Source: Oceanobacillus jeddahensis
GTDB taxonomy: Bacteria; Bacillota; Bacilli; Bacillales; Amphibacillaceae
Reading direction: 5' to 3'
NCBI RefSeq assembly: GCF_000750635.1
Contig: NZ_CCDM010000008.1
Location: forward strand, 62,001 to 126,000
DNA length: 64,000 nt
Both the position numbers and the translations under genes were made by a program. Below, in pieces: positions 1-8,334 of the stretch (position 1 is the stretch's first letter; every line of letters starts with the position of its first letter). The notes under the pieces were generated by a model, which was not told where the DNA came from, ran no database searches, and worked only from the letters and a program-made list of their open reading frames with translations.

Positions 1-295
1 CGACTTGTGTTGAATATGCAACCACACTAGTTGCCTGCCACCCTATATCAAGAATCCTTAAATTCAGTCCGGTCGACTCCACCATTCTTTCTACTACTGG
101 TGTAACTATTGGTGTATACGCTCCAATTAGTAAATTAAAACCAGTTAAGCCGATACCGGCATTTAAAGCTGATTGAAATGCTCTTTTGGTGGATACTCTC
201 ATTATTATACAAATGATAAAGAGTACAACCGGCACAACAATTGAAGCTCCAAATGCATCCATAATATTTGCTAAAGAATCTAGAAAAGATTGCAA
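1..295 (-). CDS. gatC: PTS galactitol-type transporter subunit IIC, N-terminal part (runs off the window)
   Basis: This is the first ~98 residues of a membrane permease of the galactitol family of the phosphotransferase system, which imports a sugar or polyol while phosphorylating it. The visible protein has a hydrophobic segment after a short amphipathic start, then the GIGLTGFNLLIGAYTPIVTP stretch and a DIGWQATS motif, both typical of GatC proteins. A TTG start at 295 is chosen because it lies 9 bases after GGAGAGG; a GTG at 304 sits too close to that site. A cre-like site lies upstream, which suits a sugar operon under carbon catabolite control. The rest of the operon lies outside the window. 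Family is confident; substrate is not known. Confidence 0.8.
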   Translation of the reverse strand, partial: MQSFLDSLANIMDAFGASIVVPVVLFIICIIMRVSTKRAFQSALNAGIGLTGFNLLIGAYTPIVTPVVERMVESTGLNLRILDIGWQATSVVAYSTQV

Positions 296-793
296 GTTAT
301 ACACCCTCTCCCCTTGTTTGATTTCATTCTCTAAATGTTTTTCGATAAATCAAAAATGTTTATTACCGGAATATCATTTTTTAAGTTTTACATAGAAAAT
401 GATATGTTTTTCCTTATTTTCGAGTTCTCAATCTATAAACCTACATAATTTTCTCACATAACTTTAACCGCTTACATTTCTAAAAGTACACCTCCTTTTT
501 TGTTTTATTTTTGTTAATGTGGTTTTATGATTGATTTTTTTTGCTTGTGTTTATAATAACACTATTTTCAAAAAAGTAAATAGTATATTTCGAGAATTAT
601 GAACAGCAAAATTCATAGAAAGTAAAAAAATCACTATTTAATTAGTGATTAAAAGTATTGTTATATGAACTCAAAACTACGCCTAATTTGAAATTAAAAT
701 GAAGGTAACTTATTACCTAAGACAAGGAAAGAATTTAGAGAGGAGATAGTTTAACGTATTAGTACTTCCAAAAAGCTATTAACTACTATATAA
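296..793. other. Intergenic region between divergent PTS IIC and azl genes
   Basis: About 500 AT-rich bases hold the promoter regions of two divergent units. Apart from the cre-like site I see no reading frame with a ribosome-binding site, no clear terminator and no RNA gene. A strong Shine-Dalgarno-like AAGGAGGTG on the minus strand near 495 is followed only by a four-codon frame and looks accidental. Confidence 0.5.
463..477 (-). promoter_or_regulatory. cre-like catabolite-response site upstream of the PTS IIC gene
   Basis: On the minus strand the bases read ATGTAAGCGGTTAAA, close to the CcpA-binding consensus WTGNAANCGNWNNCW with one departure. It lies about 170 bases upstream of the PTS IIC start, a usual place for catabolite control of a sugar operon. 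This is motif matching only. Confidence 0.4.
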
Positions 794-821
794 ATTTATG
801 TATGTTATAACATACATAAAT
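794..821. promoter_or_regulatory. Perfect 28-bp palindrome, likely operator of the XRE-cupin/azlCD operon
   Basis: The two 14-base halves (ATTTATGTATGTTA and its exact complement TAACATACATAAAT) form a perfect palindrome ending 66 bases before the GTG start of the XRE-family gene. An AT-rich stretch suitable as a -10 region follows at once. The symmetry and position fit a dimeric helix-turn-helix repressor site. The XRE-cupin protein encoded just downstream is the obvious candidate to bind it, which is an inference. Confidence 0.6.
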
Positions 822-887
822 ATGTTATATTATATGAATATAAATTTCATTAGAAAATGGTAGCGATTCATAAAGGGAGGGAAACTA

Positions 888-1442
888 GTGAAAGAAATCA
901 CAGATTTCATTGGTGAAAATCTGCAATCGATTCGTAAAGAACGTGGTTTAAGTTTAGATAAAACTGCGAAAATCACGGAAGTAAGTAAAGCCATGCTTGC
1001 ACAAATAGAAAGAGGTGACTCTGTCCCGACTGTAACAACACTCTGGAAAATCGCTAACGGTCTTAAAGTGTCCTTCTCGTCTCTGATCAGTCAGCAAACA
1101 AGCCCGATCAGAGTAATAAAAAAGCAAAACAAACATTTGGTTACAGAAGAAGAAAATCATTATCGCGTACATATTATGGTACCTTTTTCGCCTGAAAAAC
1201 AATTTGAGGTGTTTACAGTCGAACTGGACCCCAAAAATGAGCAAAAATCGTCTCCACACAACCCTGGTGTAGAAGAACATGTATTTGTAAAAGAAGGTCA
1301 ATTAGAGATGGATATTGACGGCACTGTTGAAACAGTAGCTAAAGATGAAGCAATTATATTTGATGGAAATCAAACGCATATTTATAGAAATATCGGTGAC
1401 GAAGTACTTCATCTTCTTGTACTAATCTATTATGCTACATGA
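888..1442 (+). CDS. XRE-family transcriptional regulator with C-terminal cupin sensor domain
   Basis: A 184-residue regulator. Residues ~8-62 form an XRE/Cro-type helix-turn-helix (LQSIRKERGLSLDKTAKIT followed by SKAMLAQIERG), and residues ~110-180 form a cupin barrel with a PGVEEHVFVKEG motif, so it probably senses a small ligand. Such proteins usually control amino-acid, polyamine or toxin-export genes beside them. The GTG start at 888 is preceded by GGGAGGG. azlC follows after 35 bases on the same strand, so the three genes form one operon, and a perfect palindrome lies in front. In B. subtilis azlCD is governed by an Lrp-type protein (AzlB); here the regulator is of another family. The ligand is not known. 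Confidence 0.85.
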   Translation: MKEITDFIGENLQSIRKERGLSLDKTAKITEVSKAMLAQIERGDSVPTVTTLWKIANGLKVSFSSLISQQTSPIRVIKKQNKHLVTEEENHYRVHIMVPFSPEKQFEVFTVELDPKNEQKSSPHNPGVEEHVFVKEGQLEMDIDGTVETVAKDEAIIFDGNQTHIYRNIGDEVLHLLVLIYYAT

Positions 1443-1477
1443 ATTATTTTCTGTTGTTTGAAAGCGAGTGAACAAAA

Positions 1478-2185
1478 ATGTCTTTAGATGATCATATTTC
1501 AACATTAAAACATGCCTTTCCGAAAACACTACCAATACTGGCTGGTTTCACTTTTTTAGGTATTGCTTACGGCGTGTACATGCATTCCCTAGGGTTTCAA
1601 CCAATCTATGCCATCTTAATGAGTATACTTATCTTTGCGGGCTCGATGGAGTTTGTAGCTGGGAGCTTATTATTAGGTGCATTTAACCCGTTAAGCGCAT
1701 TTTTATTAACATTAATGATCAATGCAAGGCACCTTTTCTATGGTATCTCCATGCTGGATAAATTCAAAGGTACCGGGAAGAAAAAAGCTTATCTGATCTA
1801 CGGAATGTGTGACGAGTCATTTGTCATTAACAGTACAGCCCGCACCCCTGCCAGTATAAATAATGGCTGGTTTATGTTTTATGTAACCTTATTAAATCAA
1901 ATCTATTGGGTCAGCGGTGCAACGATTGGAAGTCTTTTTGGTTCGATGATTACGTTTAATACAGATGGCCTAGAATTTGTTATGACAGCTCTGTTTGTCG
2001 TTATCTTTTTGGACCAATGGATGAAGGAGCGTAATCATATCAGCTCTCTTATAGGAATAGCCGCTTCTGTTTTGTGCCTCATTGTATTTGGTACAGAACA
2101 CTTTATTATTCCTGCTATGCTTATTATCTTAATCTTTCTGACTCTAATTAAAAAATTCATCACAAAAAATGAGGTGATTTCCTAA
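1478..2185 (+). CDS. azlC: AzlC family branched-chain amino acid exporter, large subunit
   Basis: A 235-residue membrane protein with the AzlC/YgaZ features: an N-terminal TLPILAGFTFLGIAYGV helix, an SMEFVAGSLL segment and the INARHLFYGISM motif that marks the family, followed by further transmembrane helices. AzlC pairs with the small AzlD protein to export branched-chain or related amino acids and analogues. The stop codon overlaps the start of azlD by one base, which indicates translational coupling. Substrate is inferred from the family only. Confidence 0.9.
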   Translation: MSLDDHISTLKHAFPKTLPILAGFTFLGIAYGVYMHSLGFQPIYAILMSILIFAGSMEFVAGSLLLGAFNPLSAFLLTLMINARHLFYGISMLDKFKGTGKKKAYLIYGMCDESFVINSTARTPASINNGWFMFYVTLLNQIYWVSGATIGSLFGSMITFNTDGLEFVMTALFVVIFLDQWMKERNHISSLIGIAASVLCLIVFGTEHFIIPAMLIILIFLTLIKKFITKNEVIS

Positions 2186-2514
2186 TGATGACCATCACGC
2201 AGCAAATCATTATAATTGCCTCTGTAGTTATTGGCACCCTATTGACCAGATTCTTGCCCTTTATGATATTTAAACCAGATAAACCTACGCCAAAATATAT
2301 TAAATACTTAGGATATGTCTTGCCGCCGGCTGTATTTGGCCTATTGGTTGTTTATTCGTTAAAAGGAGTCAGTCTTACGTCCTTAGAAGGTTTCCTGCCA
2401 GAACTTCTTGCAGTTGGATTGATTATCGCTCTGCATTACTGGAAACGAAGCATGCTGCTATCGATCGCAGGCGGGACGGTGTTTTATATGTTTTTAGTGC
2501 AGGGTGTGTTTTGA
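2185..2514 (+). CDS. azlD: AzlD family branched-chain amino acid exporter, small subunit
   Basis: A 109-residue protein with about four hydrophobic segments and the RFLPFMIF motif near residue 23, then YIKYLGYVLPPAVFGLL, typical of AzlD/YgaH. It works with AzlC as the small subunit of an amino-acid exporter. Two ATG codons lie in tandem at 2185 and 2188; the first overlaps the azlC stop codon. A rho-independent terminator follows, closing the regulator-azlC-azlD operon. Confidence 0.9.
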   Translation: MMTITQQIIIIASVVIGTLLTRFLPFMIFKPDKPTPKYIKYLGYVLPPAVFGLLVVYSLKGVSLTSLEGFLPELLAVGLIIALHYWKRSMLLSIAGGTVFYMFLVQGVF

Positions 2515-2552
2515 TGTATACAAGTCAGGGCTCTTCTATTTTCTAAAGTATA

Positions 2553-2594
2553 AAAAGGATTTTGGTATGACATTCTCATAGCCAAAATCCTTTT
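2553..2594 (+). terminator. Rho-independent terminator after azlD
   Basis: AAAAGGATTTTGG pairs exactly with CCAAAATCCTTTT across a 16-base loop. It lies 40 bases after the azlD stop and before the convergent sigma-54 regulator. Confidence 0.8.
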
Positions 2595-2681
2595 ACTCAT
2601 TTTTATTTTAAATATCATGTCATCACATTGGAATACAGCAACAAAGTATTTTATTACTATCTTATTAACAATATCATTGCA

Positions 2682-4442
2682 CTACGCTTTTAAATTATAA
2701 CTTTTTATTTTTCGATAAAGGGTTGATCTACTTATTCCAAGGGTTTTAGCAACATTACTCATGGTTTCTTTCCCTGCTCCTACCTCGTTTATTAAATTGT
2801 TTAATATATTTTTTTCATATTGTTTAATACTTGCTACATTTTTTTCATCCTCATTATTTATAAATGATTGGTTTGTTACCAAATCCTCCATAAGATAACT
2901 AGGGAGATTTTCCGTTTTGATTTCTTTCCTATTATCTTTAAGATCATGAACTGCAAATTCCATTACATTTTTAAGTTCTCTTATATTTCCTTCCCATACA
3001 TGATTAAGTAATAAGTTTTTCGTATGCTTTGAAATAAATACATTTTCCTTTTTTAGCTCTAAGCAAAACTTATGAAGAAAATAATCAGCAAGTATTAATA
3101 TATCGTGTCCTCTTTCTCGCAAAGGAGGAATTCGTAGAGAAAGCACATTCAACCTATAATATAAATCTTTACGAAACTTCCCCTCTTTAACTAATTCTTT
3201 AAGATCTTCATTGGTAGCTGTTACAATTCGAACATCTAATTTTCTTGGTTTAGTACTTCCAATTCGAAAAACTTCCTTATTTTCTAGAAACCTCAATAAT
3301 TTTCTTTGAAGATAAAATGGTATTGTTGCAATTTCATCTATAAAGATTGTCCCACCATTAGCAGCCTCAAAAATCCCTATCTTTCCATCTCTATCCGCAC
3401 CTGTAAAAGTATTTTTCTCATAGCCAAATAACTCACTCTCTACTAAACTTTCTGGTATAGCTGAAGCATTTATGGGGATAAAAGGTTTCGTTGAGCGATT
3501 ACTGTTATAATGTATAGCTTCTGCAAATAATTCTTTTCCTGTTCCACTTTCTCCTTCGAGAATGATTGTCGAACTGCTTTTAGCAAAACGCGCTGTTTTT
3601 TGCTTCATCTCCTTAATGGCAGAGCTTTCTCCAATAATTCGCTCTAAAAAACGCGTTTCATTTCCAACTTCTATTTTTTCTTCTTTATTATTTTTCTTCT
3701 TATTGATCGTAATTAGAAATCCCAATAAATTGTTTTTTTGATTGACGGCCTCTACATGAATATCAACGTTATCATTCTTATTCCATCTATCTTTAGAATT
3801 AGTTATTTTGATTTCTATTGACTGCTCCATGTTTTCAAATAAGTTGATATCTCTCCCTAACACTTCATTTATATGCTTCCCTAAAAGGTTCTTTCCCCTA
3901 GCAAGGAGATAATTTGCTTCGTTATTCGTACTTTGAACAATCCCATTATGATTTATCATAATGAGACCATAAGGCAAATCGTCTTGTACTTTTTGACAAA
4001 TCAGTTTTGTTTCTATTTCCTTTATTTTTAAAGAAATCATGTTTGTTATCTTTTCTATAAAATTAAAAAGCCGATGTTGATTATTAATTAACTTTTCCAT
4101 GTCTTCTTTGTAATACCCTAAAATATTTATTACTCCAATCGCTTCATTATTATAAAGCACTGGAGCAACTATTCCTCCATAGTACGGACACTTTTTCCGT
4201 CCAGGACATATGGAGCAAAAATGATTGCTTTTACTTTCTACCACGATAATCTTAGGGTCATCCAGGACTTCTCGAGTAGTCGTCCCAAAACTAACTGCCT
4301 GATTTATTTTTTTCCCAACGACTCCTGCAGCACCTATCCTAACAAAGTTACTATCCACAATTTCTACATCCATAGAAAAAGTTTCACTAATTATCTCAGC
4401 CATATGTTGCACGTGTTCTGCTATATCCTTGAGAATATCCAC
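2682..4442 (-). CDS. Sigma-54-dependent transcriptional activator (sensor-PAS-AAA+-Fis)
   Basis: A 586-residue enhancer-binding activator for sigma-54 RNA polymerase. Residues ~1-150 are an N-terminal sensory domain with a cysteine cluster (CSICPGRKKC); ~160-245 look like a PAS domain; ~268-500 are the AAA+ ATPase with Walker A GESGTGKE, Walker B GGTIFIDEI and an arginine-rich RIPPLRERG segment; the C-terminal ~45 residues are a Fis-type helix-turn-helix (LGISRSTLYRKIKS). The sigma-54-contact loop reads NTFTGA instead of the usual GAFTGA. It lies downstream of aspA and the symporter on the same strand, behind an aspA terminator. A sigma-54 promoter is found before the symporter, so it most likely controls that operon in response to aspartate or a related acid. 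Confidence 0.9.
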   Translation of the reverse strand: MDILKDIAEHVQHMAEIISETFSMDVEIVDSNFVRIGAAGVVGKKINQAVSFGTTTREVLDDPKIIVVESKSNHFCSICPGRKKCPYYGGIVAPVLYNNEAIGVINILGYYKEDMEKLINNQHRLFNFIEKITNMISLKIKEIETKLICQKVQDDLPYGLIMINHNGIVQSTNNEANYLLARGKNLLGKHINEVLGRDINLFENMEQSIEIKITNSKDRWNKNDNVDIHVEAVNQKNNLLGFLITINKKKNNKEEKIEVGNETRFLERIIGESSAIKEMKQKTARFAKSSSTIILEGESGTGKELFAEAIHYNSNRSTKPFIPINASAIPESLVESELFGYEKNTFTGADRDGKIGIFEAANGGTIFIDEIATIPFYLQRKLLRFLENKEVFRIGSTKPRKLDVRIVTATNEDLKELVKEGKFRKDLYYRLNVLSLRIPPLRERGHDILILADYFLHKFCLELKKENVFISKHTKNLLLNHVWEGNIRELKNVMEFAVHDLKDNRKEIKTENLPSYLMEDLVTNQSFINNEDEKNVASIKQYEKNILNNLINEVGAGKETMSNVAKTLGISRSTLYRKIKSYNLKA

Positions 4443-4583
4443 TTAATCCCTTCCTTTTTGAATAATTTGATTTATCTGTTTTTAAGGAATTAACTTATAT
4501 ATATAATTCTCAGAAACAAGCATTCTTGTCAAGTAAAATAAAAGGCTTACATCATTATTGAAAAAATTTTCGTGAGAGGAAAA

Positions 4584-4636
4584 AAACCGAATTCTCATTT
4601 GACTTTCCTTTATCAGCGTTTCAATGAGCTCGGTTT
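4584..4636 (-). terminator. Rho-independent terminator after aspA
   Basis: On the minus strand AAACCGAGCTCATT pairs, with small bulges, with AATGAGAATTCGGTTT and runs into a stretch of seven T. It lies 88 bases beyond the aspA stop and so separates aspA from the sigma-54 activator gene. Confidence 0.75.
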
Positions 4637-4723
4637 ATCCTATGAACGTAATTATTCTTTTTCTTACTTTCGTTATTATTCAACCTTAACTAATTATTAC
4701 TAGCATTAGATCGATTGTATTAA

Positions 4724-6148
4724 CTATCTATTCTTTTTGTTAATTTCTACTAAAGATACATTTTGCGATGGATCAGCTAGTTTTATTGGATTTAATAAAT
4801 CTTTTGCTTGTTTTTCATTAAGCAGTCCTTTTTCTACAACTATATCTTGAATCGTCATATCTCTTTTATAAGCTTCCTTAGATACCTCCGTTGCAGATTC
4901 GTATCCAAACTTAGCAGAAATTATTGTCGAGTTAGCCAAGGATTCCTCCGCATATTGCTGACAAATTTCGTTATTTGCTTCAATCTTGCTTACGCATTTT
5001 TCACTGAACAACTCAATTCCATTAATTAATAAATCAAATGATTCCGTCAAATTTTTCAACATATAGGTAACCCATACATTTATATCTAATTCTCCTTTAT
5101 CGGCTGCTATTGTAATCCCATAATCATTTCCATAAACTTGATAACAGATTTGAATCATCATTTCAGGCATGACAGGGTTTACTTTTCCTGGCATGATAGA
5201 AGAACCGGGTTGAACAGCAGGAATTTTTATTTCACCAAATCCAGCTCGAGGTCCAGAAGACATGATACGAAAATCATTTGCCATTTTAGAAAGACCAGTG
5301 GCTAGAGATTTTAATGTAGATGAAAATTGTACATACGTGTCTGTATTTTGGAAACCATCAAAAAAATTCTCCTTTTTTACTACCGGAATATCGGATATTT
5401 CTCTTAAATTTTTATAGACATTCTCCAAATACCCTTTGTACGTTCCAAGTTCAGTGCCAATAGCTGTTCCCCCTAAAATAAGAGGAAGACATTTTTCTTG
5501 GGTTATTTCTATTTCTTCTATTTGTCTCTGGATAAAAGACCGATACCCACTAAATTCTTGTCCTAACGTGATTGGTACCGCATCTTGTAAACAAGTACGT
5601 CCCAGCTTTACAACATGTTGAAACTCTTCAGATTTTTCCTTTAATACATTTTCCAATTTTCTAAGTACATCACTTAATTCTTGGAAGTAATGATAAAAGG
5701 CCATATTCATTGCACTTGGTAAGACATCATTCGTTGATTGTCCAAGGTTTACATGATTATTAGGATGCACTTTTTCATAACCTTTATTTCCAGTAAGAAT
5801 TTCATTCGCTCTATTGGCAATGACTTCATTAATATTCATATTAAATGAAGTACCGCCTGCTCCTTGAAATAGATCAACTGGAAATTGATCATATATTTCT
5901 TCGTTGATTATTTCGTCACATGCCATACATATAGCATCACAAATTTCTTTTGACAGTACTCCAATTTGATTATTTGCAATAGATGCAGATTTTTTTATCA
6001 TCACCATCTGCTGAATAAATAAGGGTAATTTATTCAATTTTTCATCTGATACAGGGCAATTTAATGTTGCCCTTTTGGTTTGTATTCCATAATAAACACT
6101 ATCTTCTATTTGAAGCGTACCTAAAGAATCTTTTTCTGTTCTCATCAT
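4724..6148 (-). CDS. aspA: Aspartate ammonia-lyase
   Basis: This enzyme of the fumarase/aspartase superfamily cleaves L-aspartate to fumarate and ammonia. The signature GSSIMPGKVNP is present near residue 320, with the HPNNHVNLGQSTND substrate-binding loop near residue 140 and GRTCLQDAVPITLGQEFSGY in the second conserved region. The length (about 474 residues) is normal. The start is taken as the ATG at 6148; the next codon (6145) is also ATG, and a GTG at 6154 overlaps the AAGGTG ribosome-binding site. It follows the symporter by some 25 bases, so import and deamination of aspartate are coupled, feeding fumarate to the TCA cycle. Fumarase is excluded as a better call only by overall similarity, so substrate rests partly on context. 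Confidence 0.9.
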   Translation of the reverse strand: MMRTEKDSLGTLQIEDSVYYGIQTKRATLNCPVSDEKLNKLPLFIQQMVMIKKSASIANNQIGVLSKEICDAICMACDEIINEEIYDQFPVDLFQGAGGTSFNMNINEVIANRANEILTGNKGYEKVHPNNHVNLGQSTNDVLPSAMNMAFYHYFQELSDVLRKLENVLKEKSEEFQHVVKLGRTCLQDAVPITLGQEFSGYRSFIQRQIEEIEITQEKCLPLILGGTAIGTELGTYKGYLENVYKNLREISDIPVVKKENFFDGFQNTDTYVQFSSTLKSLATGLSKMANDFRIMSSGPRAGFGEIKIPAVQPGSSIMPGKVNPVMPEMMIQICYQVYGNDYGITIAADKGELDINVWVTYMLKNLTESFDLLINGIELFSEKCVSKIEANNEICQQYAEESLANSTIISAKFGYESATEVSKEAYKRDMTIQDIVVEKGLLNEKQAKDLLNPIKLADPSQNVSLVEINKKNR

Positions 6149-6172
6149 TTTCACCTTTTTCCTTTTTAAAAG

Positions 6173-7510
6173 TTAAACAACCTTTTTCTTAACAAGCCAA
6201 CCTCGTTTTACTGCAATCATGATCAATGAAACATTTATTACCAAAGCAAGTAAAATATAGGTCCAGCCAAACCCTGCCATAAGAATCATTGGGGCAAAAG
6301 TTAACGTAAATATTTCAAAAGGAATTAATCCTAAATAAGCTATACCGTAATCTTCAAGAGCCGTACTTTTTAATTCAGGATCGACTATTCTCAATAAAGC
6401 AATCCCCATTGCTAAAGTGCCCGTGGTCCATCCCCAACCAAAAATACCATTCTCAAACCAATGTTGATGAAACATTTTAGGCGCCAAAATACGAAAAGTA
6501 ATATAGGCAATAACAACACCGATAATAAATAGTATAATTAACGGAACCGCATAATCTAGTACGACAGATATATTAATAGAAGCTATACCAAAAACCACGA
6601 TTAAATCTGCCCCTGTCCCGCTAATTCTATCAATGATATTTTTATCCACATATTGGTCTCCTTTTGTGATTCTTAATACAGCTTGTAATGCAATAGCGAT
6701 TAGTATAGCGAAACTGAATAAAGGAAGATTAATGTTTGGCATTAAACTTTCTAAACCTTGTTGTAGAAAATAAGCTAGCATCACTATAAGCCCCATAAAT
6801 GCTAAATGTACAAATAACGGGTCTACAGAATTCGGAGAGAAGGTGATGTTTCCCATTGATTTACGAGCATTCGTTGGTACTAAACCTGTTCGCAATTCTT
6901 TAGGCAACTCGTCAAAACGTGAAATGAAGGATGTTTCTTTCTTTTGTGAACCCTTTTTAATAATCAGCATCCCACCTACAATAGCTACTAACATTCCAAC
7001 AGTTGCCGAAGTATATCCAAGGGTTGTTGCTTCATGCCATCCTAATGCTTCAAATGATTGTCCTATCGCTGCAGCCGATCCATGTCCACCTATAAAACCA
7101 GCTCCTAATATTAATCCAAAACCTACTGGTATATTAAAAAATGGTGTGAAAACCATTTCAGAAATCAGCACACCTACACCATATAAAAGCAAAAAGAAGA
7201 ATACGGAATATATCCACATATTTCTTATACGTTTTGATGCTTTTTTGAAATTAAATTTAGCTGCTCCCAAAGGAATTGCACCAAAGACAACTGCAAGCAG
7301 AACACCTGGATAACTTTCAAAAAGTGCAGAAAATGGAATAACATCTATCCCATTTGGGCCCAAAGCAAGACCAAGAATTCCCGCAATGAAACTAGCCGGC
7401 ATAAATATCCTTTGTAAAAAACTAATCTTTGCTCTTAAAATGATTCCAATAAGTAACAATAATGATACTAGTCCTATGTCCATGACCAAATCCCAGACTG
7501 TAATCTCCAT
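6173..7510 (-). CDS. GltS-type sodium/glutamate (dicarboxylic amino acid) symporter
   Basis: A 445-residue integral membrane protein of the ESS (glutamate:Na+ symporter) family. It has about ten hydrophobic helices and two glycine-rich segments, GFIGGHGSAAAIGQSFE in the N-terminal half and ENGIFGWGWTTGTLAMGIALL in the C-terminal half, which are the inverted-repeat substrate loops of GltS. Because it heads an operon with aspartate ammonia-lyase, aspartate is as likely a substrate as glutamate. A canonical sigma-54 promoter lies about 90 bases upstream, with two inverted repeats beyond it, so transcription should require the activator encoded two genes downstream. Confidence 0.85.
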   Translation of the reverse strand: MEITVWDLVMDIGLVSLLLLIGIILRAKISFLQRIFMPASFIAGILGLALGPNGIDVIPFSALFESYPGVLLAVVFGAIPLGAAKFNFKKASKRIRNMWIYSVFFFLLLYGVGVLISEMVFTPFFNIPVGFGLILGAGFIGGHGSAAAIGQSFEALGWHEATTLGYTSATVGMLVAIVGGMLIIKKGSQKKETSFISRFDELPKELRTGLVPTNARKSMGNITFSPNSVDPLFVHLAFMGLIVMLAYFLQQGLESLMPNINLPLFSFAILIAIALQAVLRITKGDQYVDKNIIDRISGTGADLIVVFGIASINISVVLDYAVPLIILFIIGVVIAYITFRILAPKMFHQHWFENGIFGWGWTTGTLAMGIALLRIVDPELKSTALEDYGIAYLGLIPFEIFTLTFAPMILMAGFGWTYILLALVINVSLIMIAVKRGWLVKKKVV

Positions 7511-7600
7511 ACTAAACCTCCTTGTTATTCAATATAATACCTACTGCCTGCATAATATTTTCGCTAATTATACTACTCCCCTCCTCTTATGCATTCACTT

Positions 7601-7614
7601 GCAAATTTAATGCC
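7601..7614 (-). promoter_or_regulatory. Sigma-54 (-24/-12) promoter of the symporter-aspA operon
   Basis: The minus strand reads TTGGCATTAAATTTGCAAG. The invariant GG (7614-7613) and GC (7602-7601) are separated by exactly ten bases, as sigma-54 promoters require, and the flanks match TTGGCA and TTGC. Transcription would start near 7590, giving a leader of ~80 bases to the symporter start at 7510. A sigma-54 activator gene in the same cluster makes the match much more credible. Confidence 0.85.
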
Positions 7615-7657
7615 AAAAAAGGAAAAGCATGATTTAAAGCATTAACTATTCTTTATT

Positions 7658-7680
7658 TGTTTCAGTATCAATATGAAACA
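7658..7680. promoter_or_regulatory. Enhancer-like inverted repeat 1 upstream of the sigma-54 promoter
   Basis: TGTTTCA and TGAAACA form a perfect 7-base inverted repeat separated by nine bases. It lies about 45 bases upstream of the -24 element. Together with the next, similar repeat it is a likely binding site for the Fis-type domain of the sigma-54 activator. Confidence 0.55.
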
Positions 7681-7687
7681 CCAAAAA

Positions 7688-7704
7688 TGTCCCACAATGA
7701 GACA
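7688..7704. promoter_or_regulatory. Enhancer-like inverted repeat 2 upstream of the sigma-54 promoter
   Basis: TGTCCCA-CAA-TGAGACA repeats the TGTYYCA/TGRRACA pattern of the first site with a shorter spacer and one mismatch between arms. The centres of the two sites are 27 bases apart, between two and three helical turns. Two copies of one motif in front of a -24/-12 promoter suggest cooperative activator binding. Confidence 0.5.
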
Positions 7705-8334
7705 AAGATATTTATTTTAATTCGATAACCTCATTTTGATTAATTGCTTTTGAGATTTGAATCAACATAGGGAATCAGTTATAGAATAATTAAAACGCAA
7801 TACAAAATAGCTCAAGGTGCATAGATACGTTTTTTTAGAGTAATTTCTACATCTTTTCTCCTACAAGGGTAATAATGAAAATAGGTTTAGAATAAAACAC
7901 TCAATCACTATATGAATAATAAACAACCTTTATTTCTAGATTTATCTTACATACTGGGTCTATTTCTGTAAGTTGAATACTAACACGTTTAAACTTGATT
8001 CCTAATCGACGACGATATTAACTTTTTATTTTCTCTTTCTGCCGGTCCTGCCTTTGGAGCGTAATCTTTTTTCGGAAGTGATTACACACATCTCCCTCAT
8101 TCTTTTCCGCTATTTCTGTTAAGCGTATATAAAGTGCACTCTTTCACAGAAAAGTTACTTTTTATGTATTCAGTCATTACAGCTCATTTTGCATTAAACA
8201 CAAAAAAGGACTAAAATAATCAGATAAACACTTAAGCAACCAGATGTTATATAAGTTACTTCATCTTTTTGTGACGAGTTGTTCTTTGCAATAAATATAT
8301 GATTTTAATTTACATACCTAAGGTGATGAACACA
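7705..8334. other. Intergenic region with no recognisable gene
   Basis: About 630 AT-rich bases between the divergent symporter operon and the MFS exporter. On the minus strand near 7990-8075 one frame stays open for about 27 codons and ends at a TAA, but it has no start signal and no family resemblance that I can see. I find no terminator, RNA gene or IS end. Confidence 0.5.

Noticed and set aside
954..1301. 115-codon minus-strand frame inside the XRE-cupin gene
   Set aside because: It is the antisense shadow of a well-supported gene, with biased composition (Phe, Tyr, Arg) typical of such shadows.
6843..7313. 156-codon plus-strand frame within the symporter gene
   Set aside because: Antisense of an intact transporter gene; no ribosome-binding site.
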